Source of the DNA: Nocardioides oceani
GTDB lineage: Bacteria; Actinomycetota; Actinomycetes; Propionibacteriales; Nocardioidaceae
NCBI RefSeq assembly: GCF_030412965.1
Contig: NZ_JAUHJQ010000003.1
Span: 301,593-365,592, forward strand
Reading direction: 5' to 3'
Length of the DNA: 64,000 nt
Shown here piece by piece: positions 54,501 to 61,304 of this stretch. The first letter of the stretch is position 1. Each line of letters begins with the position of its first letter. A program made the translations under genes and the position numbers. A model generated the notes under the pieces. That model saw nothing but the letters and a program-made list of their open reading frames with translations. It ran no database searches and was not told the origin of the DNA.

Positions 54501-54835
54501 CGGACCATCCGGCGCCACCGGGGGCCAAGGTCCTCGGGCAGGGGCACCGAGGAGGCCAGCGCCGGCACCTCGGTGCCGGCGGCGTGGGCGAGGAGGGTCT
54601 CGACGTTCTCCCGCCTGCGGCCGTCGGCGTACGCCGCCTCCTCGCCGGGCGGGATCACGAACAGGTGGGCCAGCGGGCTGCCGACCAGGTCGGCGACGGT
54701 CCGCCCGACCGCCGCGGCCACGGCGTCGTTGGCGAAGGTGATCGTCCCTGCGGCGTCGACGAAGCACAGGCCGTCGGTCGTCGTCTCGGCCACGAACCGG
54801 AACAGGTGCTCCGGCGGCCGCTCGGCCTCAGCCAC
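51584..54835 (-). CDS. Hybrid sensor histidine kinase (PAS-PAS-GAF-HisKA-HATPase-REC-REC-HPt)
   Basis: A soluble multi-domain kinase of about 1083 residues. Numbered from the GTG at 54844: PAS at 10-110, a PAS_3 domain at 140-250 (LSSFLALVHPDDRDRV), GAF at 265-400, phosphoacceptor H429 in TMSHEIRTPMNGVIG, ATPase with NLTSNAVKFTDRG and GTGLGLAIS, receivers with D724 (VIDLVMPGEDG) and D861 (LMDCRMPRLDG), and an HPt domain with H1029 (STHLVKGSALN). It contains a complete phosphorelay in one chain. GTG 54835 is preferred, with GGAGG 8 nt upstream. The final output protein is not encoded next to it. Confidence 0.94.
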   Translation of the reverse strand: MAEAERPPEHLFRFVAETTTDGLCFVDAAGTITFANDAVAAAVGRTVADLVGSPLAHLFVIPPGEEAAYADGRRRENVETLLAHAAGTEVPALASSVPLPEDLGPRWRRMVRVTPYAGRRGLLEQWQERERALADAQEIARVGSWTWEPRTDLAEWSEQMYRIAGRDPRTWRPTLSSFLALVHPDDRDRVAEAIAAVLEGEESFSFDARVIRPDGTVRWVRGLGRARETPSGERVLSGTGQDITELQESDAEAADATRRLRLLQEMAFAANRASTLAEAIDIAARALPANADGWEALGVHVPEGGRMVLLAAFDGDVPMDGAFARDLAERARSSGEIEAVPAPGRATTHSVVAVPVAAGGRIECVIMLLADEVPPDETSYSMLRQVAIQLGIVAERAQHATELAEARDEAMEASRLKSEFLATMSHEIRTPMNGVIGLTELLGRTGLDDQQRRLVDGLRDAGQTLMAIINDILDLSKIEAGKLELETADFDLRGVLHQTAGVLAGPAHAKGLELVIACAPDLPPVLRGDAVRFGQVVANLTSNAVKFTDRGEVVVSAEVVSETPTAVVLRVSVRDTGVGIDPEGRSRLFDAFTQADPSTTRRHGGTGLGLAISRQLVHALGGEIGVESEPGVGSTFTFTARLARGAAPARTDGPAGGPPVAALAGRRVLVLDDNATNRRVLTEQLAAWEVDVVAVATAPEALLALRSATRRGRPYDVAVIDLVMPGEDGLELARRLRSDTTLRQPRLVLLSPDQAVGAGDARAAGFDTTVAKPVRHDELRELLASLLGTSADTGALPAAEPADELGLRVLVVEDNPVNQLVATGILESRGYAVDVASDGLEALERLRPDHGYAAVLMDCRMPRLDGFETTRTYRRGERTGSRVPIIAMTASALEGERERCLAAGMDDFLTKPVDPGDLDAVLRRWTGPQATPAGRGRAAAAAAEPAGADRTVQAAEALAGEAGGPLPTGPVLDPSRVRMLDELRKDGVSFFVRTAGSFMGRIDEQVAAIRDAVRAGDANRTFTSTHLVKGSALNLGLTRVAEVTQRMEDHAELGSTAGMTGMLEDLDREVAAAVAALRDAVER

Positions 54836-54964
54836 GGGCACCACCTCCAGCGCACCATGATGACGTGGACCGCCTCATCGTGCGGCCGGACCGTCAGAAG
54901 CGGGCGCGGACCGACCCGGGCCGGCGCCCCACGGGGCAGGTCACGGTGCAGGTCTCGGGGCAGG

Positions 54965-55177
54965 TCACCGGGAGGGTTCGGGCACCTCCGGCACCTCGCA
55001 GTCGACCTTCGGGTTGGCGCCGACGTAGTTGAGCGGGCCGGCGACGATCGTCAGGGCGGTGTCGCCGAAGCTGCTGCAGCTGACCTCCTGGTCGTCGCCG
55101 AAGTAGCCGCGCTGCCACGCGGCGGCCGCTCCGATCACCAGCCAGACGACCAGCAGCAGTCCGATGAGTCCACGCAC
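54965..55177 (-). CDS. Small single-pass membrane or secreted protein (70 aa)
   Basis: A 70-residue protein starting VRGLIGLLLVVWLVIGAAAAW, an N-terminal hydrophobic helix or uncleaved signal anchor. The remaining 48 residues include two cysteines (EVSCSSFGD and KVDCEVPE) that could form a disulfide outside the cell. An AAGGAG site lies 7 nt before the GTG at 55177. No family recognised. It sits between two sensor kinases and is divergent from the receiver-PAS kinase. A 130-bp gap separates it from the upstream hybrid kinase's start, so it is not in that operon. Confidence 0.7.
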   Translation of the reverse strand: MRGLIGLLLVVWLVIGAAAAWQRGYFGDDQEVSCSSFGDTALTIVAGPLNYVGANPKVDCEVPEVPEPSR

Positions 55178-55280
55178 GGGTCGCTCCTTGCTCCGGGGAC
55201 GCCTCCGGTACCCGCGCGGGCCGCGGGGGATGTGTCCGGGCGCCCACCCTCCGTCCGGCTGCACCCGCCGAGGCGTGCAG

Positions 55281-55286
55281 TAGGTT
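55281..55286 (+). promoter_or_regulatory. -10 box of the receiver-PAS kinase gene
   Basis: TAGGTT ends 6 nt before the ATG at 55293 with no ribosome site in between. Confidence 0.5.
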
Positions 55287-55292
55287 CCGCCC

Positions 55293-57221
55293 ATGCCCGA
55301 GAGTCCGACCATCGTCGTGGTCGACGACGCGCCCGAGGTCCGCCTCCTGGTGAAGACCCAGCTGCGTCTGTCCGGTCGACTGGAGGTCGTGGGCGAGGGC
55401 GCGGACGGGTACGACGCCGTCGAGCTCGCCCGCGCGCACCGCCCGGCCCTGATGCTGCTCGACGTCTCGATGCCCGGCCGCGACGGGCTCGCCGCGCTGC
55501 CGCTCGTGCTCGACGCCTCCCCGACCACCCGGGTCGTGATGTTCAGCGGCTTCGACCGCTCCGGCCTGGCCGACCACACCCGGCGGCTCGGGGCGACCGA
55601 GTTCGTCGAGAAGTCGGTGCCCCTCGACGAGCTCGTCGACCGGCTGGTCGCCATCGCCGCGCCGCCGGGCGGCGGTGCCCCGCCGGCCCACGCGGGGCGC
55701 GACGACGGCGGCGCGACCGGTGCGGACGGTGGCGCGGGTGCTGCGGGCGGCCGTCGCGCCAAGGCGGACCTGGATCTCGACCCGGTGCTGGCCGAGCACC
55801 TCGAGCGCTTCCGCGAGATCTTCGACGACGCCGCCATCGGCATGGCGACCATGACGCTCGACGGCCGGATCGTCCGGGCCAACCGCCACCTCGTGGGGCT
55901 GCTCGGCGACGACGCCGACGCGCTCATCGGCACCGCCTACGCCGACCTCGCGCTCGACGCCACCCCGGTGCTCGAGGGCCTCCAGGCCCTCCGCGAGGGC
56001 GGCGGTGCGGTGCAGCTCGAGCACGGCCTGGCCGACGAGCCGGCGCGGCGGTTCGCCGCGACCCTGTCGGCGGTGCTCGACGCGCAGGACCGCCCGCTGT
56101 ACTTCCTGCTGCAGGCCCAGGACGTCACCGAGCAGCGCGCCGCCGAGGCCGAGCTGCACGAGACCGAGCAGCGCTTCCGCCTGCTGGTCGAGGCGGTGCA
56201 GGACTACGCGATCTTCATGCTCGACCCCGACGGCCACGTCGCCAGCTGGAACGCCGGCGCCCAGCGGCTCAAGGGCTACAGCTCCGACGACATCGTCGGG
56301 CGGCACTTCCGGATCTTCTACCCCGTCGACAAGCAGTCCGAGCGGCATCCCGAGCACGAGCTGGCGATCGCCCGCCGCGAGGGCCGCTACGAGGAGGAGG
56401 GGTGGCGGCTGCGCAAGGACGGCACCCGCTTCTGGGCGCACGTCACCATCACCGCCGTCCACGACGCCGACGGCGTGCTGGTCGGCTTCGCCAAGGTCAC
56501 CCGCGACTCCACCGAGCGGCGCCGGATCCTCGAGCTGCAGCAGCAGGCCAACGAGCGGCTGCGCCGGTCGGCCGCCGAGCAGGCGGAGTTCCTCGCGGTC
56601 ACGGCCCACGAGCTGCGCTCGCCGGTCGGCGTGCTGGCCGCGACGGCGGAGACGCTCGCGCGGCACCACGACGAGCTGACGCCCGTCGAGCGGACCGACT
56701 TCGCCGAGGGCATGCGGCGCACCGCCGACCAGCTGCGCCGGCTCCTCGACGACCTGTTGACCGCCTCCCGCGCGGACGCCCGCAGCCTGGGCCTGAGGGT
56801 GGAGCCGGTCCCGGTCGACGACCAGCTCCGGGCGGTGGTCACCTCCGCGCGCAGCAGTCGCCCGGGTGCGGAGATCGTGCTCGACGTCGAGGAGGGGCTG
56901 GTCGTGCGCGCCGACCCCGGCCGGCTCGCGCAGATGGTCGACAACCTCGTCGTCAACGCGCTCACCCACGGCCGCCCGCCGGTCGCCGTCGCCGCCCGCG
57001 CCGAGGGCGATGCCGTCGTCGTGTCGGTCCGCGACTCCGGGCCGGGCGTCGCGGCCGACCTCCGCGGGCGGCTCTTCGAGCGGTTCGGCACCACCACGGG
57101 CGGCACCGGGCTGGGCCTCTACATCGTGCGCGCGCTCGCCCAGGCGCACGGCGGCGAGGCGACGTACCAGGTCGAGGACCAGAGCTTCGTCCTCCGGCTG
57201 CCCCGCGAGCGGGGCGCCTGA
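55293..57221 (+). CDS. Receiver-PAS-PAS sensor histidine kinase
   Basis: A 642-residue soluble protein with a CheY-like receiver at the N-terminus (residues 1-122; D10/D11 acidic pair in VVVDDAPEV, phospho-Asp D57 in LMLLDVSMPG, Lys in FVEKSVP). A Gly/Ala-rich linker follows, then PAS domains at about 165-280 and 290-410 (the second with SWNAGAQRLKGYSSDDIVG). HisKA has H439 in VTAHELRSPVGVL. The ATPase domain shows NLVVNALTHG, RDSGPGV and GTGLGLYIVRAL. Receiver-first kinases are inputs of phosphorelays, so it may take phosphate from another kinase such as the one at 51584-54835. Confidence 0.93.
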   Translation: MPESPTIVVVDDAPEVRLLVKTQLRLSGRLEVVGEGADGYDAVELARAHRPALMLLDVSMPGRDGLAALPLVLDASPTTRVVMFSGFDRSGLADHTRRLGATEFVEKSVPLDELVDRLVAIAAPPGGGAPPAHAGRDDGGATGADGGAGAAGGRRAKADLDLDPVLAEHLERFREIFDDAAIGMATMTLDGRIVRANRHLVGLLGDDADALIGTAYADLALDATPVLEGLQALREGGGAVQLEHGLADEPARRFAATLSAVLDAQDRPLYFLLQAQDVTEQRAAEAELHETEQRFRLLVEAVQDYAIFMLDPDGHVASWNAGAQRLKGYSSDDIVGRHFRIFYPVDKQSERHPEHELAIARREGRYEEEGWRLRKDGTRFWAHVTITAVHDADGVLVGFAKVTRDSTERRRILELQQQANERLRRSAAEQAEFLAVTAHELRSPVGVLAATAETLARHHDELTPVERTDFAEGMRRTADQLRRLLDDLLTASRADARSLGLRVEPVPVDDQLRAVVTSARSSRPGAEIVLDVEEGLVVRADPGRLAQMVDNLVVNALTHGRPPVAVAARAEGDAVVVSVRDSGPGVAADLRGRLFERFGTTTGGTGLGLYIVRALAQAHGGEATYQVEDQSFVLRLPRERGA

Positions 57222-57232
57222 CCGGCTCGGAC

Positions 57233-57260
57233 GTTCTTTGCCGTCGACGCCGTATGCGCG
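57233..57260 (+). promoter_or_regulatory. Stress-type promoter of the first DUF2382 locus
   Basis: GTTCTTTGCCGTC (57233-57245), 8 bp, then ATGCGCG (57254-57260). The first block is identical, and the second identical, to the element in front of the other DUF2382 gene at 59796-59824. Form is GTT-N-GNGTAT-like, resembling SigB-type promoters. Confidence 0.6.
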
Positions 57261-57308
57261 CCGACACGCCCGGCTACCGCGCGGACGCCAGCGAGCGTCA
57301 GGAGCGCC

Positions 57309-57965
57309 ATGAACGACCCGCACCCGCCCGTCCCGGGCGCGCACCCCGACCGTCCCTCGATCCCGCGGCCGGCCGACGAGCAGGTCGTCCTGCGCGCGGC
57401 CGAGGACGACGTCGTCGGTGCCTCCCACCGCCGACGCCTCGACGTCCCGGCCACCCTCGGCGGCGCGCTCGCCGCCCTCGGCACGCTGCTCCTGCTCTCC
57501 AGCCTGGTCGGCACCCTCGGCACGATCGGCTTCCAGCGCGGCGTCGACGGCCAGGACCTCGGCATCGGCGGCCTCGTCGCGGGCCTCGTGGTCCTGCTGC
57601 TCGCCTGCCTCGTCGGCGGCTTCGTCGCCGGTCGGATGGCGGGTGCGCGCGGCGGGCTGCACGGGCTGCTCGCCGTCGTCTGGCTGGTCGTGCTGGCCGC
57701 GGCGCTCGCCGCCCTGGCCGCCCTCGCCGGCGACGAGGCGGACGTGCGCCAGCGGGTGGGGCTGCCGGACTGGTTCGGCTCCGACGCGCTGGGCGCCGCC
57801 GCGGTCGCGACGGGAGTCGTCGCGCTGCTGCTCATGCTCCTCGGCGGGTGGCTCGGCGGCCGGCTCGCGGACCGGCACCGCGCCGGCACCGACGTCGAGG
57901 TGGTCAGGACCCGCCGCAAGGTGCGCACGCACCCGGGCGGCATCACCGCGGAGGAGCACCGATGA
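57309..57965 (+). CDS. Four-helix membrane protein of stress locus
   Basis: A 218-residue integral membrane protein. A cytosolic, Pro/Asp-rich N-terminus of about 45 residues precedes four hydrophobic segments: about 47-70 (LGGALAALGTLLLLSSLVGTL), 85-108 (GGLVAGLVVLLLACLVGGFVAG), 118-140 and 165-185. A basic tail with RTRRKVRTH ends it. Motif GGFVAGRMAGARGGLHG recalls small TIGR04086/DUF-type membrane proteins, but I do not assign a family. The DUF2382 gene starts in its stop codon (ATGA overlap), so the pair is one operon from the stress-type promoter. Confidence 0.75.
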   Translation: MNDPHPPVPGAHPDRPSIPRPADEQVVLRAAEDDVVGASHRRRLDVPATLGGALAALGTLLLLSSLVGTLGTIGFQRGVDGQDLGIGGLVAGLVVLLLACLVGGFVAGRMAGARGGLHGLLAVVWLVVLAAALAALAALAGDEADVRQRVGLPDWFGSDALGAAAVATGVVALLLMLLGGWLGGRLADRHRAGTDVEVVRTRRKVRTHPGGITAEEHR

Positions 57966-58444
57966 GCCACCGTCCCGACGAGCCCGGCGACCGCACGGAG
58001 CCGATCGACGCCCTGGACCCCCTGGACCCCCGCACGCCGGTCCCCGACGAGACGGCCGTCGTCCGCCGCGAGGAGCGCGCCGACGTCGGCACCGAGCTCC
58101 ACGAAGCCGGCCGGGTCCGGGTCCGCAAGCACGTCGAGACGCACGTGGTCGAGGAGCCGGTCAGCCGCGGCGTCGAGCACGCCGACACCTCCGAGCGCGT
58201 CCCCGCGCTCGAGGGCGACAGCGGCGAGGTCGAGACGCTCGAGGACGGGTCGGTCTCGATCCCGGTCTTCGAGGAGGTCCTCGTCGTCACCAAGAAGCTC
58301 GTCGTCCGCGAGCGCGTCATCGTCCGCAAGCACACGGTCGTCGACGAGCACACGCTGCGCACCGAGCTGCGCCGCGAGCACGTCACGGTCGAGGGCGACG
58401 ACGACGTCGAGGTCGAGGACCGCCGCCCGACCGCGGGCGCCTGA
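57962..58444 (+). CDS. DUF2382 (YsnF/AvaK-type) stress protein
   Basis: A 160-residue, highly charged protein. The DUF2382 domain runs from about residue 30 to 150, with VVRREERADVGTELHEAGRVRVRKHVETHVVEEPV (read as RREERADVGTE and GRVRVRKHVETHVVEEPV) and later VVTKKLVVRERVIVRKH. The alternating V-x-R/E pattern is typical of YsnF. Bacillus YsnF is a general stress protein of unknown action. It overlaps the membrane protein gene by 4 bp. A second DUF2382 protein is encoded 450 bp downstream on the other strand, under the same type of promoter. Confidence 0.9.
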   Translation: MSHRPDEPGDRTEPIDALDPLDPRTPVPDETAVVRREERADVGTELHEAGRVRVRKHVETHVVEEPVSRGVEHADTSERVPALEGDSGEVETLEDGSVSIPVFEEVLVVTKKLVVRERVIVRKHTVVDEHTLRTELRREHVTVEGDDDVEVEDRRPTAGA

Positions 58445-58495
58445 GCGCCTGCTCACACCTTCCGCGTCCTGCCACGCGGAGCCACCGCGCGCGCC

Positions 58496-58501
58496 TACCC
58501 T
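58496..58501 (+). promoter_or_regulatory. -10 box of a 51-aa protein gene
   Basis: TACCCT ends 6 nt before the ATG at 58508. Confidence 0.4.
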
Positions 58502-58507
58502 CGCGCC

Positions 58508-58663
58508 ATGGCGCTCGTCCGTTGCACCTGCCTGGCCCGGATCGCCCCGGTGACCGGAGGCGGTCATGCGCTGCGCGTGGAGGTCGCCGACCCCGAGTGC
58601 GGGTACGTCCTGCACCGGTTGGCCGCCGAGCTGCCGTCCGAGCCCGCGGCCCCCACCAGCTGA
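58508..58663 (+). CDS. Small hypothetical protein (51 aa)
   Basis: A short frame with the G/C-biased third positions of real genes here. The product starts MALVRCTCLARIAPVTGG and continues with GHALRVEVADPECGYVLHRLAAEL. Three cysteines (RCTC and PECG) could bind a metal. The TANNNT box 6 nt before the ATG matches the leaderless pattern of neighbouring genes. I recognise no family, and chance is not excluded for such a short frame. It lies between the two DUF2382 loci. Confidence 0.5.
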   Translation: MALVRCTCLARIAPVTGGGHALRVEVADPECGYVLHRLAAELPSEPAAPTS

Positions 58664-58815
58664 TCCGACCGGCTCAGCCACCCGAGTGGGTCCGCCCGGC
58701 TGGTCTGCCCCGGCTGATCTGCCCCGGCTGGCCCGACCCGGCTGGTCCGCCCGGCTGGTCCGCCCGGCTGTTCCGACCCGGTCGGCCGACCTGGCGACGT
58801 ACCTCTCCGGGACGC
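58664..58815. repeat. Degenerate CGGCTGGTCCGCC tandem repeats
   Basis: About six imperfect copies of a 12-14 bp unit (CCGGCTGGTCTGCC, CCGGCTGATCTGCC, CCGGCTGGTCCGCC and variants) fill the gap between the 51-aa gene and the terminator. No gene is supported. Confidence 0.6.
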
Positions 58816-58853
58816 GCGGACGCCCGCACCCGGGTCCGGGTGCGGGCGTCCGC
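58816..58853. terminator. Strong bidirectional terminator hairpin
   Basis: Perfect 18-bp arms at 58816-58833 and 58836-58853 with only GT between them (the tip ACCCGG/CCGGGT is self-complementary). It lies between convergent genes. Confidence 0.8.
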
Positions 58854-58889
58854 GTCGTCGTGCGGGACCGAGCTCAGGCGGTCCGGGGG

Positions 58890-59735
58890 TCAGAGCCGGC
58901 GGTCGTCCGCCTCGCCCTCGACCTCGATGTGCTCCTTGCGCACGTCCTCGGTGACGGTCTCCTCACCGACGACCGTCTCGGTGCCGAGGCGCACCCGCTC
59001 GACCGGCTCGGCGGTCTTGTCGACGACCGCACGCTCCTCGTGGAGGACGACCTCGTGCTCCTCCTCGGAGATGGCCGGGCCGTCGAGCGCCTGGTCGACG
59101 TTGCCGCCGGTGACCGGCTCGGTCTCGACGACCGCCCGCTCCTTGGCGACCGGCACGGTGCGCGTCTCGGTCTCGGTGGTGACGTACTTGCGCAGGCGGG
59201 CGCGGCCCGCCTCCTGCGTGGTCGTGCCGACCTCGAGGTGCTCCTCGGAGCGCGTCATCGCGTCGTCGGTGTTCGGGCCCGACGTGTCGTGGCCCGCGGG
59301 GGCGGTGCCAGCGGTGCCAGCCGTCCCGGTGGTCCCGGCGACGCCGAGCACGCCCGCGTCGTCGGTGGTGCCCGCGGTGTCGTACGACGTGCCGGCGTCA
59401 CCGTAGGTGCTCGCCACGCCACCGCCCATGCCGTAGTGGGCGTAGAGGCGGTCCTCCTCGGCCTGGTCGAGGTGGCCGGCGTCGAGGTCGACGTTGGGGG
59501 CGTCCTTGACGGTGTCCTTGGTGTAGGGCACGCGGAGCTCGGTGCCGTTGAACTCGGCCTCGGAGACCGGGACGAAGGTCTCCTTGAGCCCGAAGAGACC
59601 GGTGTTGACGGTCACGAACTCCGGGCGACCGGTCTGGTCGTCCAGGAAGAGCTGACCGACCTTGCCGATCTTCTCGCCGTCGGTTCCGTAGACGGTCGAT
59701 CCGACGACGTCGCGGGCCTGGGTCTCGGTGATCAT
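58890..59735 (-). CDS. PRC-barrel plus DUF2382 stress protein
   Basis: A 281-residue protein. A PRC-barrel lies at about residues 5-85: VVGSTVYGTDGEKIGKVGQLFLDD, seen as GSTVYGTDGEKIGKVGQ, then FVTVNTGLFGLKETFVPV. A low-complexity Gly/Thr/Ala linker follows at about 105-155. The DUF2382 domain is at about 165-275 with EEHLEVGTTTQEAGRARLRKYV and LHEERAVVDKTAEPVERV. PRC-DUF2382 fusions are common in desiccation- and radiation-tolerant actinobacteria. Expression is probably from the stress-type promoter at 59796-59824, identical in its conserved blocks to that of the divergent locus at 57309. Confidence 0.93.
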   Translation of the reverse strand: MITETQARDVVGSTVYGTDGEKIGKVGQLFLDDQTGRPEFVTVNTGLFGLKETFVPVSEAEFNGTELRVPYTKDTVKDAPNVDLDAGHLDQAEEDRLYAHYGMGGGVASTYGDAGTSYDTAGTTDDAGVLGVAGTTGTAGTAGTAPAGHDTSGPNTDDAMTRSEEHLEVGTTTQEAGRARLRKYVTTETETRTVPVAKERAVVETEPVTGGNVDQALDGPAISEEEHEVVLHEERAVVDKTAEPVERVRLGTETVVGEETVTEDVRKEHIEVEGEADDRRL

Positions 59736-59795
59736 GGGGGAGTGCGTCCTTCCGAAGGGGATGGTTGCCGTCCCTCCCGTCTCCGGCTCGGGCCC

Positions 59796-59824
59796 CGCGC
59801 ATCCCCGGCGGGACGGCAAAGAAC
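59796..59824 (-). promoter_or_regulatory. Stress-type promoter of the PRC/DUF2382 gene
   Basis: On the minus strand, GTTCTTTGCCGTC (59824 to 59812), 9 bp, then ATGCGCG (59802 to 59796). The GGGGAT part at 59806-59801 resembles the SigB -10. The leader would be about 55-60 nt. Confidence 0.6.
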
Positions 59825-59862
59825 ACAAGACCATCCCGCCGGGTGAGGCCCGTCACGAGCGC

Positions 59863-60654
59863 TCAGGTGCGGCGCCAGTCCGACCCCGCGCCGTCGTGCC
59901 CGTGGGCGGCCATCAGCGACAGGCCGCCGTCGACGACGTAGCTGCTGCCGGTGACGTACGCCGCCCGCGGCGAGGCCAGGAACGCGATCACCGAGGCGAC
60001 CTCGTTGACGTGGCCGGGCCGGCCGAGCGGGTTGCCCGGACGCTCCTCGTGGTAGGCGTCCTCGGTGTCCATCCCGGTCATCTCCGTCGAGATCTCGCCG
60101 GGGGCCACGGAGTTGACGGTGATGCCGTGCTCGCCCAGCTCGAGGGCGAGCACCTCGGTGAGGGCGCCGAGGCCCGCCTTGGCGGCGCAGTACGCCGCCG
60201 CGCCGAGCCGGGGCAGGTGCTCGTGGACGCTCGTGACGTTGACGATCCGGCCGGGGTGACCGCCCTCGACCATGTGCCGCGCGGCCGCCCGGCAGGTGAG
60301 GAACGGCCCGTCGAGGTCGGTCGCCAGCACGTGGCGCCAGGTCTCGAGGTCGGTGTCGAGGACGCGGCTGCTGTGGCCGGTGCCGGCGACGTTGACGAGC
60401 ACGCCGAGGCCGCCGAGCTGCGCGACGAGGCGGTCGACCACGGCGCCGGCGTCGGCGTCGGAGGCGTCGAAGGGCTCGACGAAGGCGCGCTGGCCGCGCT
60501 GCTCGATCGCGGCGGCGGTCTCCCGGGCGCCCTCGGTGTCCTGGTGGCAGGTGAGCCCGACGTCGTACCCCTCGGTGGCGAGGAGCTCGGCGGTGGCGCG
60601 GCCGATGCCGGAGTCGGCACCGGTGACGATGGCGAGGCGGGGGTGGTGGGTCAT
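59863..60654 (-). CDS. Short-chain dehydrogenase/reductase (classical SDR)
   Basis: A 263-residue NAD(P)-dependent oxidoreductase. The cofactor loop is VTGADSGIGRATA, the second strand ends in CHQDTEGA, and the NNAG motif is replaced by NVAG in VLVNVAGTGHSS. Catalytic residues are Ser in VNVTSVHEH, and Tyr and Lys in YCAAKAGL. PGEISTEMT and the C-terminal VVDGGLSLM complete the fold. It resembles glucose-1-dehydrogenase-type SDRs, but the substrate is open. It overlaps the SGNH hydrolase gene upstream by 4 bp, so the two are co-translated. Confidence 0.93.
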   Translation of the reverse strand: MTHHPRLAIVTGADSGIGRATAELLATEGYDVGLTCHQDTEGARETAAAIEQRGQRAFVEPFDASDADAGAVVDRLVAQLGGLGVLVNVAGTGHSSRVLDTDLETWRHVLATDLDGPFLTCRAAARHMVEGGHPGRIVNVTSVHEHLPRLGAAAYCAAKAGLGALTEVLALELGEHGITVNSVAPGEISTEMTGMDTEDAYHEERPGNPLGRPGHVNEVASVIAFLASPRAAYVTGSSYVVDGGLSLMAAHGHDGAGSDWRRT

Positions 60655-61259
60655 GCGGCGTCGGTACCCAGCCCCGCGGCCCGCAGGACCTCCGGCAGGA
60701 GCGCCGCGGCGATGACCGCGTAGCCGGCCGAGGAGGGGTGGAACCGGTCGGCGGAGAACAGGCCGGGGTCGTCCGCGAAGGCGTCGGACCCGCGGTGCTC
60801 GGGGTCGGCCACCCGACCGCCGGCGGCGCGCACGGCGTCCTCCTGGCGCGAGCGCAGGTCCTCGCTGGCGGCGCGCACCAGCGCCCGCAGCGGCTCGGGC
60901 ACGTGCGGCACCGCGCTCAGGTCGGGTGCGGCGGCCACGACGACCTCCGCGCCGGCCTCCCGCAGCCGGCGCACGGCCCGGCCGAGGTCGGCCGCGGCGC
61001 GCTCGGCGGGCACGCGGTGGGTGAGGTCGTTGGCACCGATGACGACGACGGCCAGGTCCGGGTGGAGAACGGCCGCCCGGTCCACCTGGCGCGCGAGGTG
61101 GGCGCTGCGCGCCCCGGGCACCGCGACCACGTCGGCGCGCGCGTCCGCGCCGGCCGCCGCCAGGCCGGCCACCAGGCGCGGCGCCAGCCGCTCACCGGGC
61201 GCCGCCGCGCCCTGTCCCCACGCGATCGAGTCACCGAGCAGCACCAGCGAGAGCCCCAT
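60651..61259 (-). CDS. SGNH/GDSL hydrolase
   Basis: A 202-residue esterase-like hydrolase without a signal peptide. Block I is LLGDSIAWGQG (nucleophile Ser), block II Gly lies in VVAVPGARSAHLA, block III is VIGANDLT (oxyanion Asn) and block V is SADRFHPSSAGY (catalytic Asp and His). Substrates of such small cytosolic members include acyl esters and thioesters. It heads a two-gene unit with the SDR and is 45 bp from the divergent DUF885 gene. The pairing hints that both act on one hydroxylated or acylated metabolite, but nothing names it. Confidence 0.92.
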   Translation of the reverse strand: MGLSLVLLGDSIAWGQGAAAPGERLAPRLVAGLAAAGADARADVVAVPGARSAHLARQVDRAAVLHPDLAVVVIGANDLTHRVPAERAAADLGRAVRRLREAGAEVVVAAAPDLSAVPHVPEPLRALVRAASEDLRSRQEDAVRAAGGRVADPEHRGSDAFADDPGLFSADRFHPSSAGYAVIAAALLPEVLRAAGLGTDAA

Positions 61260-61291
61260 GCGGGCGCGGTACCCGCCGCGAGCCGTCGGCC

Positions 61292-61297
61292 TAGGGT
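61292..61297 (+). promoter_or_regulatory. -10 box of the DUF885 gene
   Basis: TAGGGT ends 7 nt before the GTG at 61305. Confidence 0.5.
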
Positions 61298-61304
61298 GGC
61301 CTCC

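Noticed and set aside
52982..58444. A 1820-codon plus-strand open frame
   Set aside because: It runs antisense through the hybrid kinase and across several real genes. Only its end matches the DUF2382 gene at 57962-58444.
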